Below, piece after piece: positions 21,206 through 32,371 of a stretch of 64,000 bases of DNA (positions are counted from its first letter, which is position 1; the number at the start of each line of letters is the position of its first letter). Below the pieces are notes generated by a model. It made no database searches and was not told the DNA's origin. It saw nothing but the letters and a program-made list of their open reading frames with translations. The DNA comes from Rhodocollybia butyracea. Taxonomy: Eukaryota > Basidiomycota > Agaricomycetes > Agaricales > Omphalotaceae. The stretch spans positions 16,018 to 80,017 of the forward strand of contig JADNRY010000279.1 in the NCBI GenBank assembly GCA_015501585.1, given 5' to 3'. A program made the position numbers and the translations under genes.

Positions 21206-22233
21206 ATGTACATGCAAGCTTTGCAACCCAGGTATGAGTGGCCGACTGACACAGAAGGGCTGTGGGACAGAGTACCATTGCCTCCGACCCACCTAATTTA
21301 TGAATTGCCTTCCCTGGTCACTTTCTTTCGCGATGATTGCACAGGAGCGTTCGCTACTCTTGACTCGGATTCTAATTCACCTATCATTACTTGGTTTCCG
21401 CCTCTATCACCATTAGACAGCTACGTCAACGGATCAATAATAGGCCCATTGAGGTAACTTCCACGATACCGGAAAAATCGTACATCTACTCATTGTCTTT
21501 TCAGCAGTATCCTAAGCGTATTAATACGACTCTGCCCGGGGTCTCACCATCATCACCTCCCCCCGGTACAGGAACCCCTCCATTTCGACTTACCGTGCCG
21601 CGTCAAGCATCACCTGATGAGCTTACACTCAAATGCGTGCCGAACGAAAGCTTGCATATTCTTTCCCCGTCCAGTGAGAAACTCAACTTGAAGCGGGAAC
21701 AGGCGTTCATTTGTCACAGCAGAATCACTCCAGGACTCACTGGTGGATCGGGGTCCCGATGTCCTCTCAAGGGGAAACACAAAGGCGACTTGAGCACTCC
21801 AATAGTTTATCTTGCCTCGAAATTCAGTTTTCCAGATAAATCTTTACATTCCGCTCCTTCATCTATCCACTTATCTCCACCAACGCGCCAACGGACTGTT
21901 GACATTAACCCCTTCACCTCCATAGACCAAGTCAAAACGCGACCTTGCACAAGACAGAGATTGCAAGCAACATCCCGAAGCTCTGCGAAACGTAGGCGTA
22001 ACCATTGCGAGCGGTCATCCACTTCCGAACGTCCATGGACAACGTATTGCAGTCAATTCTCAAGTAGCCCGTTACCAGTCAATACAGCGGGACTCATGGA
22101 TTACATGATGGACTATAACCTGACGAATAAAACTTGGAAAGATGAAGCACCCTATTTGAGGAATCGCAGTATGCAGGCGAAGAGGGAAGGGAGAGACTTG
22201 CAATGGAGGCTTTCCTTGACGTCCTTTGGCTAG
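21206..22233 (+). CDS. Hypothetical protein, frame uncertain
   Basis: Not recognised. The first exon from ATG 21206-21208 (MYMQALQPRYEWPTDTEGLW) reads well through WFPPLSPLDSYVNGSIIGPL. An intron follows (GTAACT to TTTCAG, about 21454-21503). After it a single long frame stays open to TAG 22231-22233 (LQWRLSLTSFG). In the middle a different frame looks better coding (for example ALRNVGVTIASGHPLPNVHG near 21980-22040). An indel near 21925-21935 would join the two, in line with the error pattern of this sequence. No known domain, signal or helix was seen. Confidence 0.5.
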
Positions 22234-22276
22234 ATAATAACTAATCGTATTTCAATCCATCAATGGCAAGCACTGC

Positions 22277-23144
22277 TCATTCCTGCGCTATGACTGTGAA
22301 AGGGATATCAGATCGCAAATCGCAATGTAGAGCCTTCGTATGGACCTTTGTTTTCTTAGCATCTGCCAATTGCCCCCTCTCCTTCACCATTTCAGACAAC
22401 TTGGTGGTTGTCTCCGAGCCTATATTTTCGAATCCTGCAATTACACCTTCCCTATCCCCCATTGGCAACTCCTGGCTCATCTTGAATTTGCCACCCATCG
22501 ACTCGATTTTGACCTCGATGCCAATGATCGCTTTCTGCAACAGCTCTATATATCGGATTGGGGCGTCTGACACTTTCCATGGTTCCTCGTGACCCATTAT
22601 TTTCTCTTCGCCAAGGTTTGAGAGGTCGTTACCTTGCACAGTAAGGAATGCTATAGTAGCGGGATCGTTCTGATAGTAAATCGTTGCTTTGCCATATACT
22701 TGGACTGCTGCATAATTCCATGTTGGGACCGTCTTTCCTGTCGATCCTTTGGTCGCCTTGTAAAATTTGGGAGTAACATAGTGATGCACAGGGCTATTGA
22801 AAAGTATCATAACGTCTCTTTGGTGAATCAGTCCTTTTTCTCAAAACCTGGTAATAAAATGTTTACCTTTCCAATGTTGCTGGGCCTGTTGTTCCTAGTT
22901 TATCGAGAGATTCCATCATGGCTTTTGACTGGGGATTTGCGCGGGCCATATGGCCGCGCAAGACGCCAAGCTCTGTGTCGCTGGAATCATCGCTGATGTC
23001 GAGAATCCAAGGAATATGGCTGGATTGGAGGAAGGGATATGGAGGACAATCGATAGCAGTGGTGAAGATTCCGAGAGGGTTCTCTCGAATGAAGGTGCGC
23101 AGAACGGGAATATCATGCTCAACGTGTGCTTCTCGAAGATACAT
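22277..23144 (-). CDS. PaiB-like FMN-binding protein
   Basis: Belongs to the FMN-binding split-barrel family named after Bacillus PaiB (protease synthase and sporulation regulator); fungal copies are common but their role is unknown. The ATG at 23142-23144 gives MYLREAHVEHDIPVLRTFIR, then SSHIPWILD and LRGHMARANPQ, the family signature. One 49-nt intron follows. The second exon has MILFNSPVHHYVTPKFY, GKTVPTWNYAAVQVYGKA and later IIGIEVKIESMGGKFKMSQE, all strongly conserved. The product is about 270 residues, slightly longer than bacterial PaiB because of a C-terminal extension. The frame is intact. It is divergent from the tail-anchored protein. Confidence 0.88.
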
Positions 23145-23396
23145 TTGCGCCGCAGGTCACGGTAATCAAGCCGGAACCTCTTAATGACACTAAGAATGCG
23201 GGAGCAAGCGAGAGATGGAAGAGATGGAAGTGTCAAAGTGCCGATATTCTATGATAAGCCGCTACGCAATTTATTTCGGAATAAGCTAGCGGGATTTCTG
23301 TTGACTTTGAATATTAGAGTCTATACACGCGGATATCCATAAGCGCGCACCTAAAGTTGTAATCAAGTATTGAGCGCTTAAACTAGCGCGTCTTTC

Positions 23397-25937
23397 ATGG
23401 ACATGCTCCCCAGGCCTAAACCCCCAGCACAGCTCCGGCGAGCGTCTAAGGAGTCGTCCAAATTGACTTTTCCTGACGACGATGACCCTGATATTCCTGG
23501 GCTGCTCAATCGAGCAGATGATTTGATTAGAGAAAGACAGCGAGGTATGCAAAATGCCTGTGTTTCTTTCATTTACTGATCATGCCTTGGTAGAGCTCAG
23601 CTTCACATCTGAACTTTCTCGTGAGCTTAAGCAGACTCACGAAGCTCTCGTTGCAAGAACACCGCTAACTTCGCCTTCGTATCTCCATGTACCGCTACCG
23701 CCGATGAGCCCACCGGCCCACAGGAGCATCAGTACATTCAACAACACTAGCACACCATTCCAAACTTTACACGCTCTACACTCTACACAGTCTCCAGTCT
23801 ACTCGAATCGCCCACCTAAACACGCCCGTCGCGTCTCAATCACCCAGTCTGAACTTGGTCGTCTCTCGGACCAGAATGCTGAGCTTTTACTCAAGCTGGA
23901 ACAACTGGAACAAGAGTCTGCTTCGGCTGACAAATCTGGCAGGCGCAAACTTGGTAAATTGGAACGCGAAATTCAGACTCTGAGAACCGAGTTGGACGAA
24001 GCCAGACAGGACGCGATTCGGAGGACCAAGGAAGAGAAGAGCGCGGCCCGGATGAAACCTAGGAGGAAACATACTGAGGATGAAGAAACCACACCCACAT
24101 TTCAAGACTTTGCACCCTCGAGCTCCACTCGTTCAACTTCATCCTTGTAAGTGAACCTCTCTGCACTTTGACCTGAACACATCGCTGATCAACTACCAGT
24201 GCGACCGATGCTACGAACGATTCAGCATCATCTGAATCCTCCACTATCATCTTAAATCACCTTCTTTCCAAAATTTCAGAGCTCGAAGAAGCCAACGTTC
24301 TAATATGCCAAGAGCAGCTTGAAACTGCAGGACGTCTTCAAGTCGCACAAAGCGAGGTTGAAAGCATTAGGAAAGTCTGGTCTTATCTTGGAATAGGACC
24401 AGGACCTGACGATGACGATGACAACTCAGTTGATGTCGAGATTGTTGACGACGAGGAAGACTTGATTGGAGCTGAAAAGCAGGGTACAATCCGATTTCGG
24501 ACCTTAAAGCAAGGCGCCTCTGAGTCGGCTCCCTTCGCAATTGCGTCTCAAGCTGAAAATGTCTTTGATTCGTCCACACTCTCACAAGTCGATTCTGTAC
24601 AGTATCTCCGTTCCGTTGATATTGCTTTCGCCGAGGGAATATACGGAGGAATGCATAGCACTGTTCGTTCTCCTCCAACATATTCCAGTCAACCCTTTGG
24701 CCGCCGATCAGCGAAAGGCAAAGAGAAAGTTAGGAAGAGTGCTGTTGGCCTGTTTCGCGAAGGGGAAAACGTTCATGACGCCAGTTCTGACTCACTGAAC
24801 TTGGTTGCCTCCTTTTCCCCGTTCCCAGTTTCTCGTTATACTCCCCACTCCTCGTTCTCGCCCAGCAACGAACTTTCCGAGCTCGACTTCTCCGCATTAT
24901 TCGAGAGTCCAGGGTCTTTTGTTTCTTTGGATGATGAACATTCTCCTCAATTTGAGCGAGGTTTTCCTGATGGGCTTCGTCGACGATCCCTGGGAAGTGA
25001 GATGGGAGATTTTGGAGATAACGATTCATTATCTCGACCAAGGAGCCGAAATAACTCTCTTTTTCAAGAACTTGAAAGTTCTTTTGACTCTGAAGTCAGT
25101 GGCGCATCCCTCGACTCCGGTGAAAATGAAGATAATGACATGGATCAATCTGTGTTTCCACGTCCTGCCAGGATTCATATCACCCCGCCTACACCCGACA
25201 AGAGAAAAACCTTTTCGGAATCATCGTCGGATTCGTCACCTACCACCATATTTACTACTCCACCGTCCTCCACTCCAGGATCATCTGTGAATACTTCTCC
25301 TGCTTCATCTCCATTGGTTTCGAAATCAGATTCTGCTAGGGCGCGGCGTGCTTCTCTCTCGCAAAGCGTCAAGGCTAGAGCCGGAAGGTGGGGACCAAGA
25401 CTGGTAACCGTTCTTCCGAGAGGTGATGATCCCGATTCCCTGACTGGTTTCAGCATCCGGAAAGGATTGAGTGGAAAACTAGGTGAAGGATTTGGGTCCT
25501 TGTTTGGTAGTTCTATACCTTCCGAGCACGTTGACAGATATTCAAATCGTCCGGCTACGCTTCAAACTCACTCGCCTACGCATTCCTCCGCCCTAATGTC
25601 GCTGTCTCCCGGCGACAGCTCTTCTACGGAGTCGAATTTCACCGCACGTCTCTCAACTAAACCGTCCTCTTCTCAAGGGTCCTCAACTCCGAAATTAAAT
25701 TCCAACGTCCGCGTTCTAGTTCGTTCGCAACTATCTAGCATCGACCGAGCACGTTCGCTCATTCTAGAAGCGTGGCTCTGGTTCCAGCTCCTTGTGGTCC
25801 TCAGCGTCTTTATATGGGCTGTAGCAAAAAGAGGACCAAGAAGTGTGCTGAAGATCGATAACGAAAGTGAGGATATTCAACCTGAAACGAACCTTGCTGC
25901 AGTGAAATATAATGATGAAGACCAGCTTGAGACCTAA
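23397..25937 (+). CDS. Tail-anchored coiled-coil protein, unknown function
   Basis: Three exons (23397-23544, 23594-24146, 24200-25937) give 812 residues. The order is: acidic N-terminus (LTFPDDDDPDIPGLLNRADD), Ser/Pro-rich linker, coiled coil (ELGRLSDQNAELLLKLEQLE to ELDEARQDAIRRTKEE), a second helix (LLSKISELEEANVLICQEQL), an acidic run GPGPDDDDDNSVDVEIVDD, and a long Ser-rich region. One membrane helix near the end (AWLWFQLLVVLSVFIWAVAK) is followed by about 40 residues. This layout suggests a tail-anchored ER, nuclear envelope or outer mitochondrial protein with its body in the cytosol, possibly a tether. I do not recognise a named family. Confidence 0.75.
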
Positions 25938-26353
25938 GACAGCCTAGTATAGATTTTTCACTCTTTTACATATTGCATTACCTTTTACATTAAGGACATT
26001 TTTTTATCTACATATCTAATTTTTTACATAACATCGTTGTACTATGTATCTACACTACCTACACATATTAAAGAGCCAGTTCGATTTGTACGTTCCATTT
26101 CATTGTTTTAGCTCATTCATGTGAACTTAATAAACAAATCAAGTTAGCGATATATACCAGTAACTTATAATTTGGGTACAGCAATATACTACCAGAGGAT
26201 TATCGAAGGAAATACTGGTACTAAAAAAGTCAAAGTAAGCTATGTATACAAGTACTGTACAAGTGTCCGAATGTGTCCGAATTCTAGCAATACAACAGGT
26301 ATATTGGTATATACACGGCGCGAAGATAAAATAACATTGTCAGAATTAACTCT
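25938..26353. other. AT-rich intergenic region between convergent genes
   Basis: About 415 bp, AT-rich, no gene seen. It must contain the two 3' UTRs; several ATTAAA and AATAAA-like stretches are present (for example TATTAAAGAG near 26068). Confidence 0.6.
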
Positions 26354-28023
26354 TCATGAAACACCATACAGCTTATCGAGCTGTGCTTTGAACGCTTCTT
26401 CCACAGCTTTTCTTCGAATGTTTACCCTTTGACGCTGTGCGTGGTAACGAACCTTTGGGAATCACAATGATCATCTCGGCAGTAATCCTCTCGTGAACGT
26501 ATCGCCTGGAATGGAAAAGTCGAATTTTCCTCCAGATTTCCTTCTTCAGTTTAGGCTCCGGGACCTCTCCATCGCTTTCCACGAACAGAACCGGGGACGG
26601 CCGTCCTGTCCCCGCCACGATACACTCCGATATGAGAGGCCCACACATTGCGCGAGCGTTATCCTCAATCGATTTTGTATCACATCTCAGACTGTTCTCC
26701 GTTTTGATCCAATCATCATCCCTTCCAGCAAAGATGTATGTCCCAGGCCCCACCTCGATGAAAAGGTCACCAGTGTGGAACTTGTTGTCGTCTGGATTTC
26801 GTAGTGAGATATCAGGGCAATCGCCCGACTCTGGTAGGACAACGAACTCGAGGAGGCGATTGGTAGACTGATGCACACCCGAGTCAACATCAGAGTGAGT
26901 TGGACGGAACTCGTATGAGAGACCAGTGAGGGGTCGAAGATGGTGTCGTGTGTTGGGATCTTTGCCTCCAATTGAAATGAGTGTGGATCCTCCGAGCTCA
27001 GTACTTCCGAAAATCTCCTTGAGATTGATTCCGCTGCTGTAAGCGTAATCTTGGTCCTCCTGTGAGAGCGCCATACCGCAAGTCGTGACTTCATCGAGAC
27101 TGGTTAGTATTGCCAGAAACTTTGGGTCTTGTCGAGCGGTTCGGAGATGCGCTGAGAAGAAAGCGGCGAACTGCCAAATTCGGTTAACTTGACAATATCT
27201 AACCATGGCAGTCAGCTCTTCCGCAGGGAATGGGAACCGGCTCGGCTGCACGATACAAGTCCCGTATTGCATCAAGGAAAGAAGCAAGCATGTCTGACCA
27301 ATATGTGCCATACTTCCCATCCAAGTACTAACATCCTGGCGGTCAGGATTGATAGGCACACACAGCTGACTGGCCTTGCGAGCCGCTGCATCGAGCCAAC
27401 GGTAGTTGCATGGAACAAGTTTTGGGCTGCCAGACGTAGACCACTCGTGGTGGAATATGAATGCGCATTCAGAAGGGTCAATGGACTCTTCGTTGGTGGT
27501 AATGTAGGAGTCCTGGACAACCATGCTTAGATTCACCGAAGACAATTCGATGTTGGAAAAGGCGGGTGCTGTAAATAAGTGTACAGGGACGTCATGTGTT
27601 CGGTTGGACATGGAAACTAATGTCCCCGAGTCGCATACTAGCGCCTTGGCACCTGCTTTCTGGAGGAGCTCGAAGATAACAGTGGGATTAGGGAGGCGAA
27701 GACTGAAAAGTTGAGGCACATAGCCCGCTTTCGGAGACACCGTAGATATGGAGAACATCGGAGTAGGTGTATCCTCCAATCCACAGCCCAACTACCGACT
27801 TGAGGGGAACATTAGCCTTGATATTGAGCTCATATGCCCAATACCTGGCACACAGTTCGACATCATCATAAAACTGTTTAAACGTGATCGTGTCCCATCG
27901 GGGGACTCCGAGCGAAGGACCTTGGGAGGAAGGGACCTTGAATGCCGCAGATTGGGCGAAACGCTCGCTGCTATCTTTGAGGATAGACAAGTGCGTCTTC
28001 AAGGGGTTGGTGGAGGGGGTCAT
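26354..28023 (-). CDS. Stand-alone adenylate-forming (AMP-binding) enzyme, NRPS-like
   Basis: AMP-binding domain that would activate a carboxylic acid as adenylate. The ATG at 28021-28023 gives MTPSTNPLKTHLSILKDSS. Motifs include WDTITFKQFYDDVELCARYW, YVPQLFSLRLPNP, FIFHHEWSTSGSPKLVP (the A3 loop), EIFGSTELGG (A5), FHTGDLFIEVGPGTYIFAGR (A7) and DDDWIKTENSLRCDTKSIED (A8). This set is typical of fungal adenylate-forming reductases, but no carrier or reductase domain follows. Two apparent extra bases break the frame, near 27733-27734 and at 26425-26427. Past the second, the other frame gives VNIRRKAVEEAFKAQLDKLY, the expected C-terminal end, with a stop at 26354-26356. The substrate cannot be told. 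Confidence 0.8.
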
Positions 28024-29027
28024 ACAAGTGGATAAACTGTTTAAAGATATGTGACCGAGTAAAGGGCTCCCTTATAAAGATAAAAACCCGCAGAATAACA
28101 AACCTAGGAGCGAATCATCGCGACGAAGCAAGAGTCACAACAGCCAAACTGAGCTGTCGGAAGCGGTACGTACGGCCAGACAGCGCTCACGTCTCTTGAA
28201 CAGCATTGATATGTGGGTCTTGGTTTGTGATCTCTACATACTCGGGCTGTTAGCGAGTCTTGTCAACAATCTAAACCTGGTCTTGTCAGCATACTTCAGA
28301 TATGCGTCTCATATAGCTGTGGCTAACCTTGGAGTAGCTGTGTAACTGTACAATATACAGCAGATCGTTCTGCAGCATCAGAACAATCCGTTAAAACGTC
28401 CCCTTATTGCTCCGAACCGCCAAGTTGTACAACTTGGTGTTAAAAGTTGAAGCCATTTCGACTAGGGCAGAATCGTAAAGTGAGTTGAACGAACACAGTC
28501 TGAGTCAGACGTTGATAACTTGTATAGCTTTAGGCGGGAGCGCCGCACCTAGACACCTGTCAGTAAATACACCTCATCATGATGAACGGTTAATAAATGC
28601 CATGTACTAGTACTGTTCTGCCAAATCCTTACCCTGGAGGCTATCCACTGAGTTGAGAACAGTTGAGAACTCGGAGCGGACACAGTAACAGCACGATAAT
28701 GATGTTACGCATTTTCACATGCACCACCTTCATCATGGGCGGCTCGGCGGGTTCGATTCCGAACGGTGAGTATACTAAATATGCCTCCCTGAACACTTGA
28801 GTTCTCAAAGCTTGAACAAGCTTGAACCATGTCATATCTGTATCAAACTGAATATATAGTAGTCTAGGCTATGTAGTACGGGATGCCTAATTAACCAAAA
28901 TTCAAAACTGAAAATTCAAATAATCCAAAGCGAAAATCGTATATATATTTATGTGGTAAAAAGCTACAACTGGAAGCCCTCAAATTCTAACGTATTTGAT
29001 TAGACTGTATGCTCTCGGGGGCTTAGG
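28024..29027. other. Gene-poor region
   Basis: About 1 kb between the adenylation gene and the mobile elements. I see no gene, tRNA or clear repeat in it. Confidence 0.5.
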
Positions 29028-29432
29028 GATTACAGCGCTGTCAGAAAATAATGTCAGTCGCAAAAAAGAAACGCGAAAAAAAGAAATAGGTACGCGAGCA
29101 TCAATGTTTGATGTGAAGGGTCAAGCAATTGAAAGTGCTCCATCCTGCTCCATCCTAACAAAATCCTCCTTGTCTTCCCAACTTAGTCATGGGCTTCCCA
29201 CATATTAGCCAGGATCTGAAGCCCATATTGAGGACAGAAATACTCGAGATTAATCTAAGACTTGGTTATAAGTACCGGTAAAGGCCAGCAAGCACAAAAA
29301 AGAAGGGAATGTACTCTGGAAGCACAAATCTCAGAGCGCAAAACGGATCGGCCATCAAGCATCAGCGCATCAATCCTCGCGTACCTATTTCTTTTTTTTT
29401 CTTTTTTTTCTTTTCTTTTTTGCGACTGACAT

Positions 29433-29790
29433 TAGGGCGTTTCACGACGGCTTGAAAAGCCTTTTTCGATTCTTTTTCGGTGTCTTTTTTGGCTTCTTTT
29501 TTGAAGGGCAATTTCAACAGCCGAGATTGCCGAAACGGATGACCAAGCAGACACATCAAAAAAAAGAGCATGAAAAAAGGCGCGAAAACGCTCAGAAAAG
29601 GTGCAGAAAAGGCCATCGAGCCTTTTCTGCACCTTTTCTGAGCCTTTTTCAAGTCCTTTTTTCGCTTAGCAGTGTTTCCGGTGATCGGATCGCATCGGAG
29701 ATTGAAAAAACCAACTGAAAAAAAAAAGCTCCAAAAAAGAGCTCAAAAAAGCATGAAAAAAGGCTCTTAAGTTCGTCGTGAAACGCCCTA
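29433..29790. mobile_element. Second MITE-like element inserted in the right arm of the first
   Basis: The ends are GGGCGTTTCACGACG (29435-29449) and its exact reverse complement (29774-29788); the arms continue imperfectly to about 32 bp. A TA sits on both sides (29433-29434, 29789-29790). Removing the 354-bp element plus one TA restores the right arm of the outer element as a perfect match to the left arm, which defines the insertion site to the base. There is no open frame for a transposase. Confidence 0.85.
29591..29642. repeat. Perfect 23-bp-arm palindrome inside inner element
   Basis: The arm begins CTCAGAAAAGGTGCAGAAAA and ends GGC; it is separated by six bases from its exact reverse complement. 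The element as a whole can fold back on itself around this centre. Confidence 0.9.
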
Positions 29791-29811
29791 TTATTTTCTG
29801 ACAGCGCTGTA

Positions 29812-30309
29812 ATCGATTATGATCTGAGTCCATTATACTAGGGTCCCAGTAAATTTACCTCAACGTTTTGACTTCACAAGACACTAAACATTATCCGGAG
29901 ACATGAAAATCAATTACAATGCTATGCCAATTTTGGAAACCTTCGCTCGTATCGCCATAAGTAGTTTCGGTGAGTCCACCTGGCACCAGTACCAACTAAG
30001 TAGCTGTGCTTTTCGCGACGACTATAAACGTTTAAACAGTGGATGAATGTATTAGTCCAACCGGAGAAATTGCCACATTGAAGAGACTTGAAACGCGGAT
30101 TACGTCCATTGAGTGCTAGAATACGGATATTATGAATATATAGGCCCACGTGTAGATGCATGGCACAAGCAAGGATAAGTTCCTTGTCATGACCACGGAT
30201 CATTGGGGATCGTTTTCACAAATACAATAGTGAAACAGCAGTCTACTAGGGATGGTGTATAACTTAAAGGGGTTGTACTTATAGCCCAGTACGTTCACTC
30301 CAAAGGTTT
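29812..30309. other. Gene-poor region with coding-like fragments
   Basis: About 500 bp. On the minus strand there are short stretches that read like protein (for example GLTETTYGDTSEGFQNWHSI near 29930-29990), but no frame or splice model holds together. It may be a decayed gene or the 3' part of the next uncertain gene. Confidence 0.35.
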
Positions 30310-30956
30310 TTAAGCATCACGACTCTCTGAAGGTAAAGACTCAGTTCTCAGCTTTTGCGCTGTCCGAATACCTTCTCCTTGGAATTGAGAATCGAACTTA
30401 TCGAGAAACTGTGCATGCCTCCAGTAGACTACACAGGTATCGCGGACCGAGACCCCAGGACGGATGTGTATTCCCTGATGTTTAATAAAAGAAACTAAAG
30501 TCTATGCCAGCCTGGCATATCGGGACACATTTACCTCTTGGTCAATGGTCTTCCATCTTTGGTGTACCAGCGGGTGTACCAGTGCACATTTCAAAAGGTG
30601 TATCAAAGAGAAGAAATGGCCGCAGATAACAGCCAGATTATGACCCTAACAGCTCCAGCTTTTCACGGGCTAGTCGACCAGAATGAAGATCCTGGAGAGC
30701 CACCCATATCTTATGGCTAACGTACAGACAAGCTCACGAGTAAGCTTAAAAGATTCAACAGGTTTCCAACGCCTTCCTTGAATATCTAGTTTGGACGATA
30801 TCGGTTCTCTTTTTCCTTCATGTTTCGAACATTTTGTTCTAGGTAAACATGCTTCCAACCACTAGCACAATGATCTCGCTGGATCCACAGAATACCACGT
30901 ATCTGGAGTCCAGTTAATGTAAACTCTCCGATACAAAGCTTTCTGAGAGAGAACAT
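30310..30956 (-). CDS. Doubtful small gene in the gene-poor island
   Basis: Not recognised. From ATG 30954-30956 (MFSLRKLCIGEFTLTGLQIR) the frame reads to ENRYRP, and one missing base near 30790 would join it to LDIQGRRWKPVESFKLTREL. Possible introns (GTCTGT to TGTTAG; GTAAAT to CATCAG) then give CGHFFSLIHLLKCALVHPLV and HQRWKTIDQE, followed by RDTCVVYWRHAQFLDKFDSQ, ending SLPSESRDA at TAA 30310-30312. The composition looks like real protein and the splice sites are usable. There is no known domain. It lies beside mobile elements and could be a decayed gene. Confidence 0.35.
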
Positions 30957-32071
30957 CGAGTCCAGTCCAGGAGAAATATGATCAGTACAACTATTCTGGA
31001 TACTCAGACGATACGCAGATCGTGGGCAAGTGGTGAATTTTTCTTGGCAGTGGGCCCTTTCGAATCTCCTCTAGATGAACAACGGGTGGTGTGCACTGTG
31101 GGTGGCCTCGATGTTACAGTTCATCGTTTGGGCATCTGTTCGACAAGAATGGCTCTTCTGATGCTATTTTGGAGATGTCACGCGTACGGGAAGATGTAAC
31201 ACTCGATAACACATAGCTGGTGTGTCTTTCTATGTGCTTTTTTTGACAAGGCAAGCGGCGGGGACGGTACAGTCGACCTTCGGGAGTAAAGGGAACCACA
31301 ACGACGTGGTACGAAAGACCGATTGGACTACCTAATGTACGTACAGAGTAAGTATATAAGTAGCTACTGTGCGTAAGTGGCGGAACGACCGAGCACAAGA
31401 ACATATGCTCTAAAACTTTTTTTTGTCAGTCTTATACTCAATCGAGGTCCCTACTGCGTCAGGATACCCGCTCTATACATAGGCTCGGAGTAATAGACAA
31501 TAGATTAGCGGAGAACAACAAGCTGGAGCCCTAATCGGGCGGTAGTCAATGGTATCATGTGCAAAGAAGTACCACGTAGATATATCTAGGCTGACAGACA
31601 GTCCGATGGCCGGGCCCCCTCTCAGTCCCCCTTAAATGTTGTGGGTGCAGGGATGGTGTAGCCTTTGAATTGCGAAAGTTTCCTAATTTGGTCGGCCAAA
31701 GCGTTGTATATCAGGGGTGTTTCACTTTGAAGCATGAGGAATTAGCCATGTCCAGCGCTTGGAGAGCTTGATTAGGCTCGTTAAAACTAAAATACTATAG
31801 TAGTAGTGAGATATATCTGAACTTATCACTGTAAGATGTCTGAAGAGTAAGTCGTCTCATGATGGAGCTTTTTCAGATACATTTATTTCCACTTGTTTAC
31901 AGTGCTCCTAACCTGTGACAGTCAGTTAGTAGTTATTGTGCCTTGTTGAGTGAGACCCACCCCCACCGGCACAGGTGTTGACTACATATTCTAGACCCTG
32001 AATAATTGATTGAAGAAAGTAGACATACTTGTCTGTCTGACCATGCCTTGCAAATGCTAACGGCTTGTCAT
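30957..32071. other. Gene-poor region
   Basis: About 1.1 kb. One minus-strand stretch near 31240-31330 reads LSYHVVVVPFTPEGRLYRPR, but nothing around it makes a gene. Probably relic sequence. Confidence 0.45.

Positions 32072-32124
<53 letters not shown>
32072..32124. repeat. Poly(G) tract of 53 G
   Basis: Fifty-three G in a row on the plus strand, between CTTGTCAT and TAGGACGAC. Such a run can fold as a G-quadruplex and is rarely stable in a genome, so an assembly or base-calling artefact is also possible. Confidence 0.95.
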
Positions 32125-32125
<1 letters not shown>

Positions 32126-32282
32126 AGGACGACTTGGTTGTTTGCCCGAAGGTGGTCCGATGCTATAGCGACGCCGGGAGTCGCTAACACGAGCAACGTT
32201 ACAAAAAAAGAACAGTACATACTACTACCATATAATTTAATATCATAATATCTACAAGCAAAATCGACTCAAAACCGCGTAT

Positions 32283-32371
32283 AGCCCACCGCGAGGGTCG
32301 AACTCGCAGCCTTCAGATTTCAATGTTAACAGTTGATATAAAAGTCTGACGCTCTATTGAGCTAGGCGGGC
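32283..32371 (-). tRNA. tRNA-Lys (TTT) with intron and shortened D-loop, possibly a pseudogene
   Basis: On the minus strand the acceptor stem is GCCCGCC with GGTGGGC (one G-T pair). The anticodon stem TCAGA pairs with TCTGA. The loop begins CTTTTA, so the anticodon is TTT. The intron is 32319-32338 (20 nt). The T arm GCGAG, TTCGACC, CTCGC is perfect. The D arm is GCTC, AATA, GAGC: the loop has only four bases and lacks the invariant GG, as if TGGT had been lost from the usual GCTCAATTGGTAGAGC. The B box is intact and TTTT follows. Tertiary folding would suffer, so function is doubtful. Confidence 0.75.

Larger units (their letters stand above)
29031..29811. mobile_element. MITE-like element with long terminal inverted repeats (outer)
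   Basis: The left end reads TACAGCGCTGTCAGAAAATA followed by ATGTCAGTCGCAAAAAAG. The right end is its reverse complement once the inner element is taken out. The inverted repeat continues, less exactly, through an A-rich part and AAATAGGTACGCGAG, so each arm is roughly 75-90 bp. A TA flanks each end (29031-29032 and 29810-29811), as expected for a Tc1/mariner-type target duplication. Without the insertion the element is about 425 bp and has no coding capacity, hence non-autonomous. Confidence 0.8.

Noticed and set aside
28741..28770. GGGTTCGATTCC, similar to a tRNA B box
   Set aside because: No T stem, acceptor stem or anticodon arm can be formed around it.
32006..32248. Open frame coding poly-Gly across the poly(G) tract
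   Set aside because: Created only by the homopolymer; no flanking coding signal.
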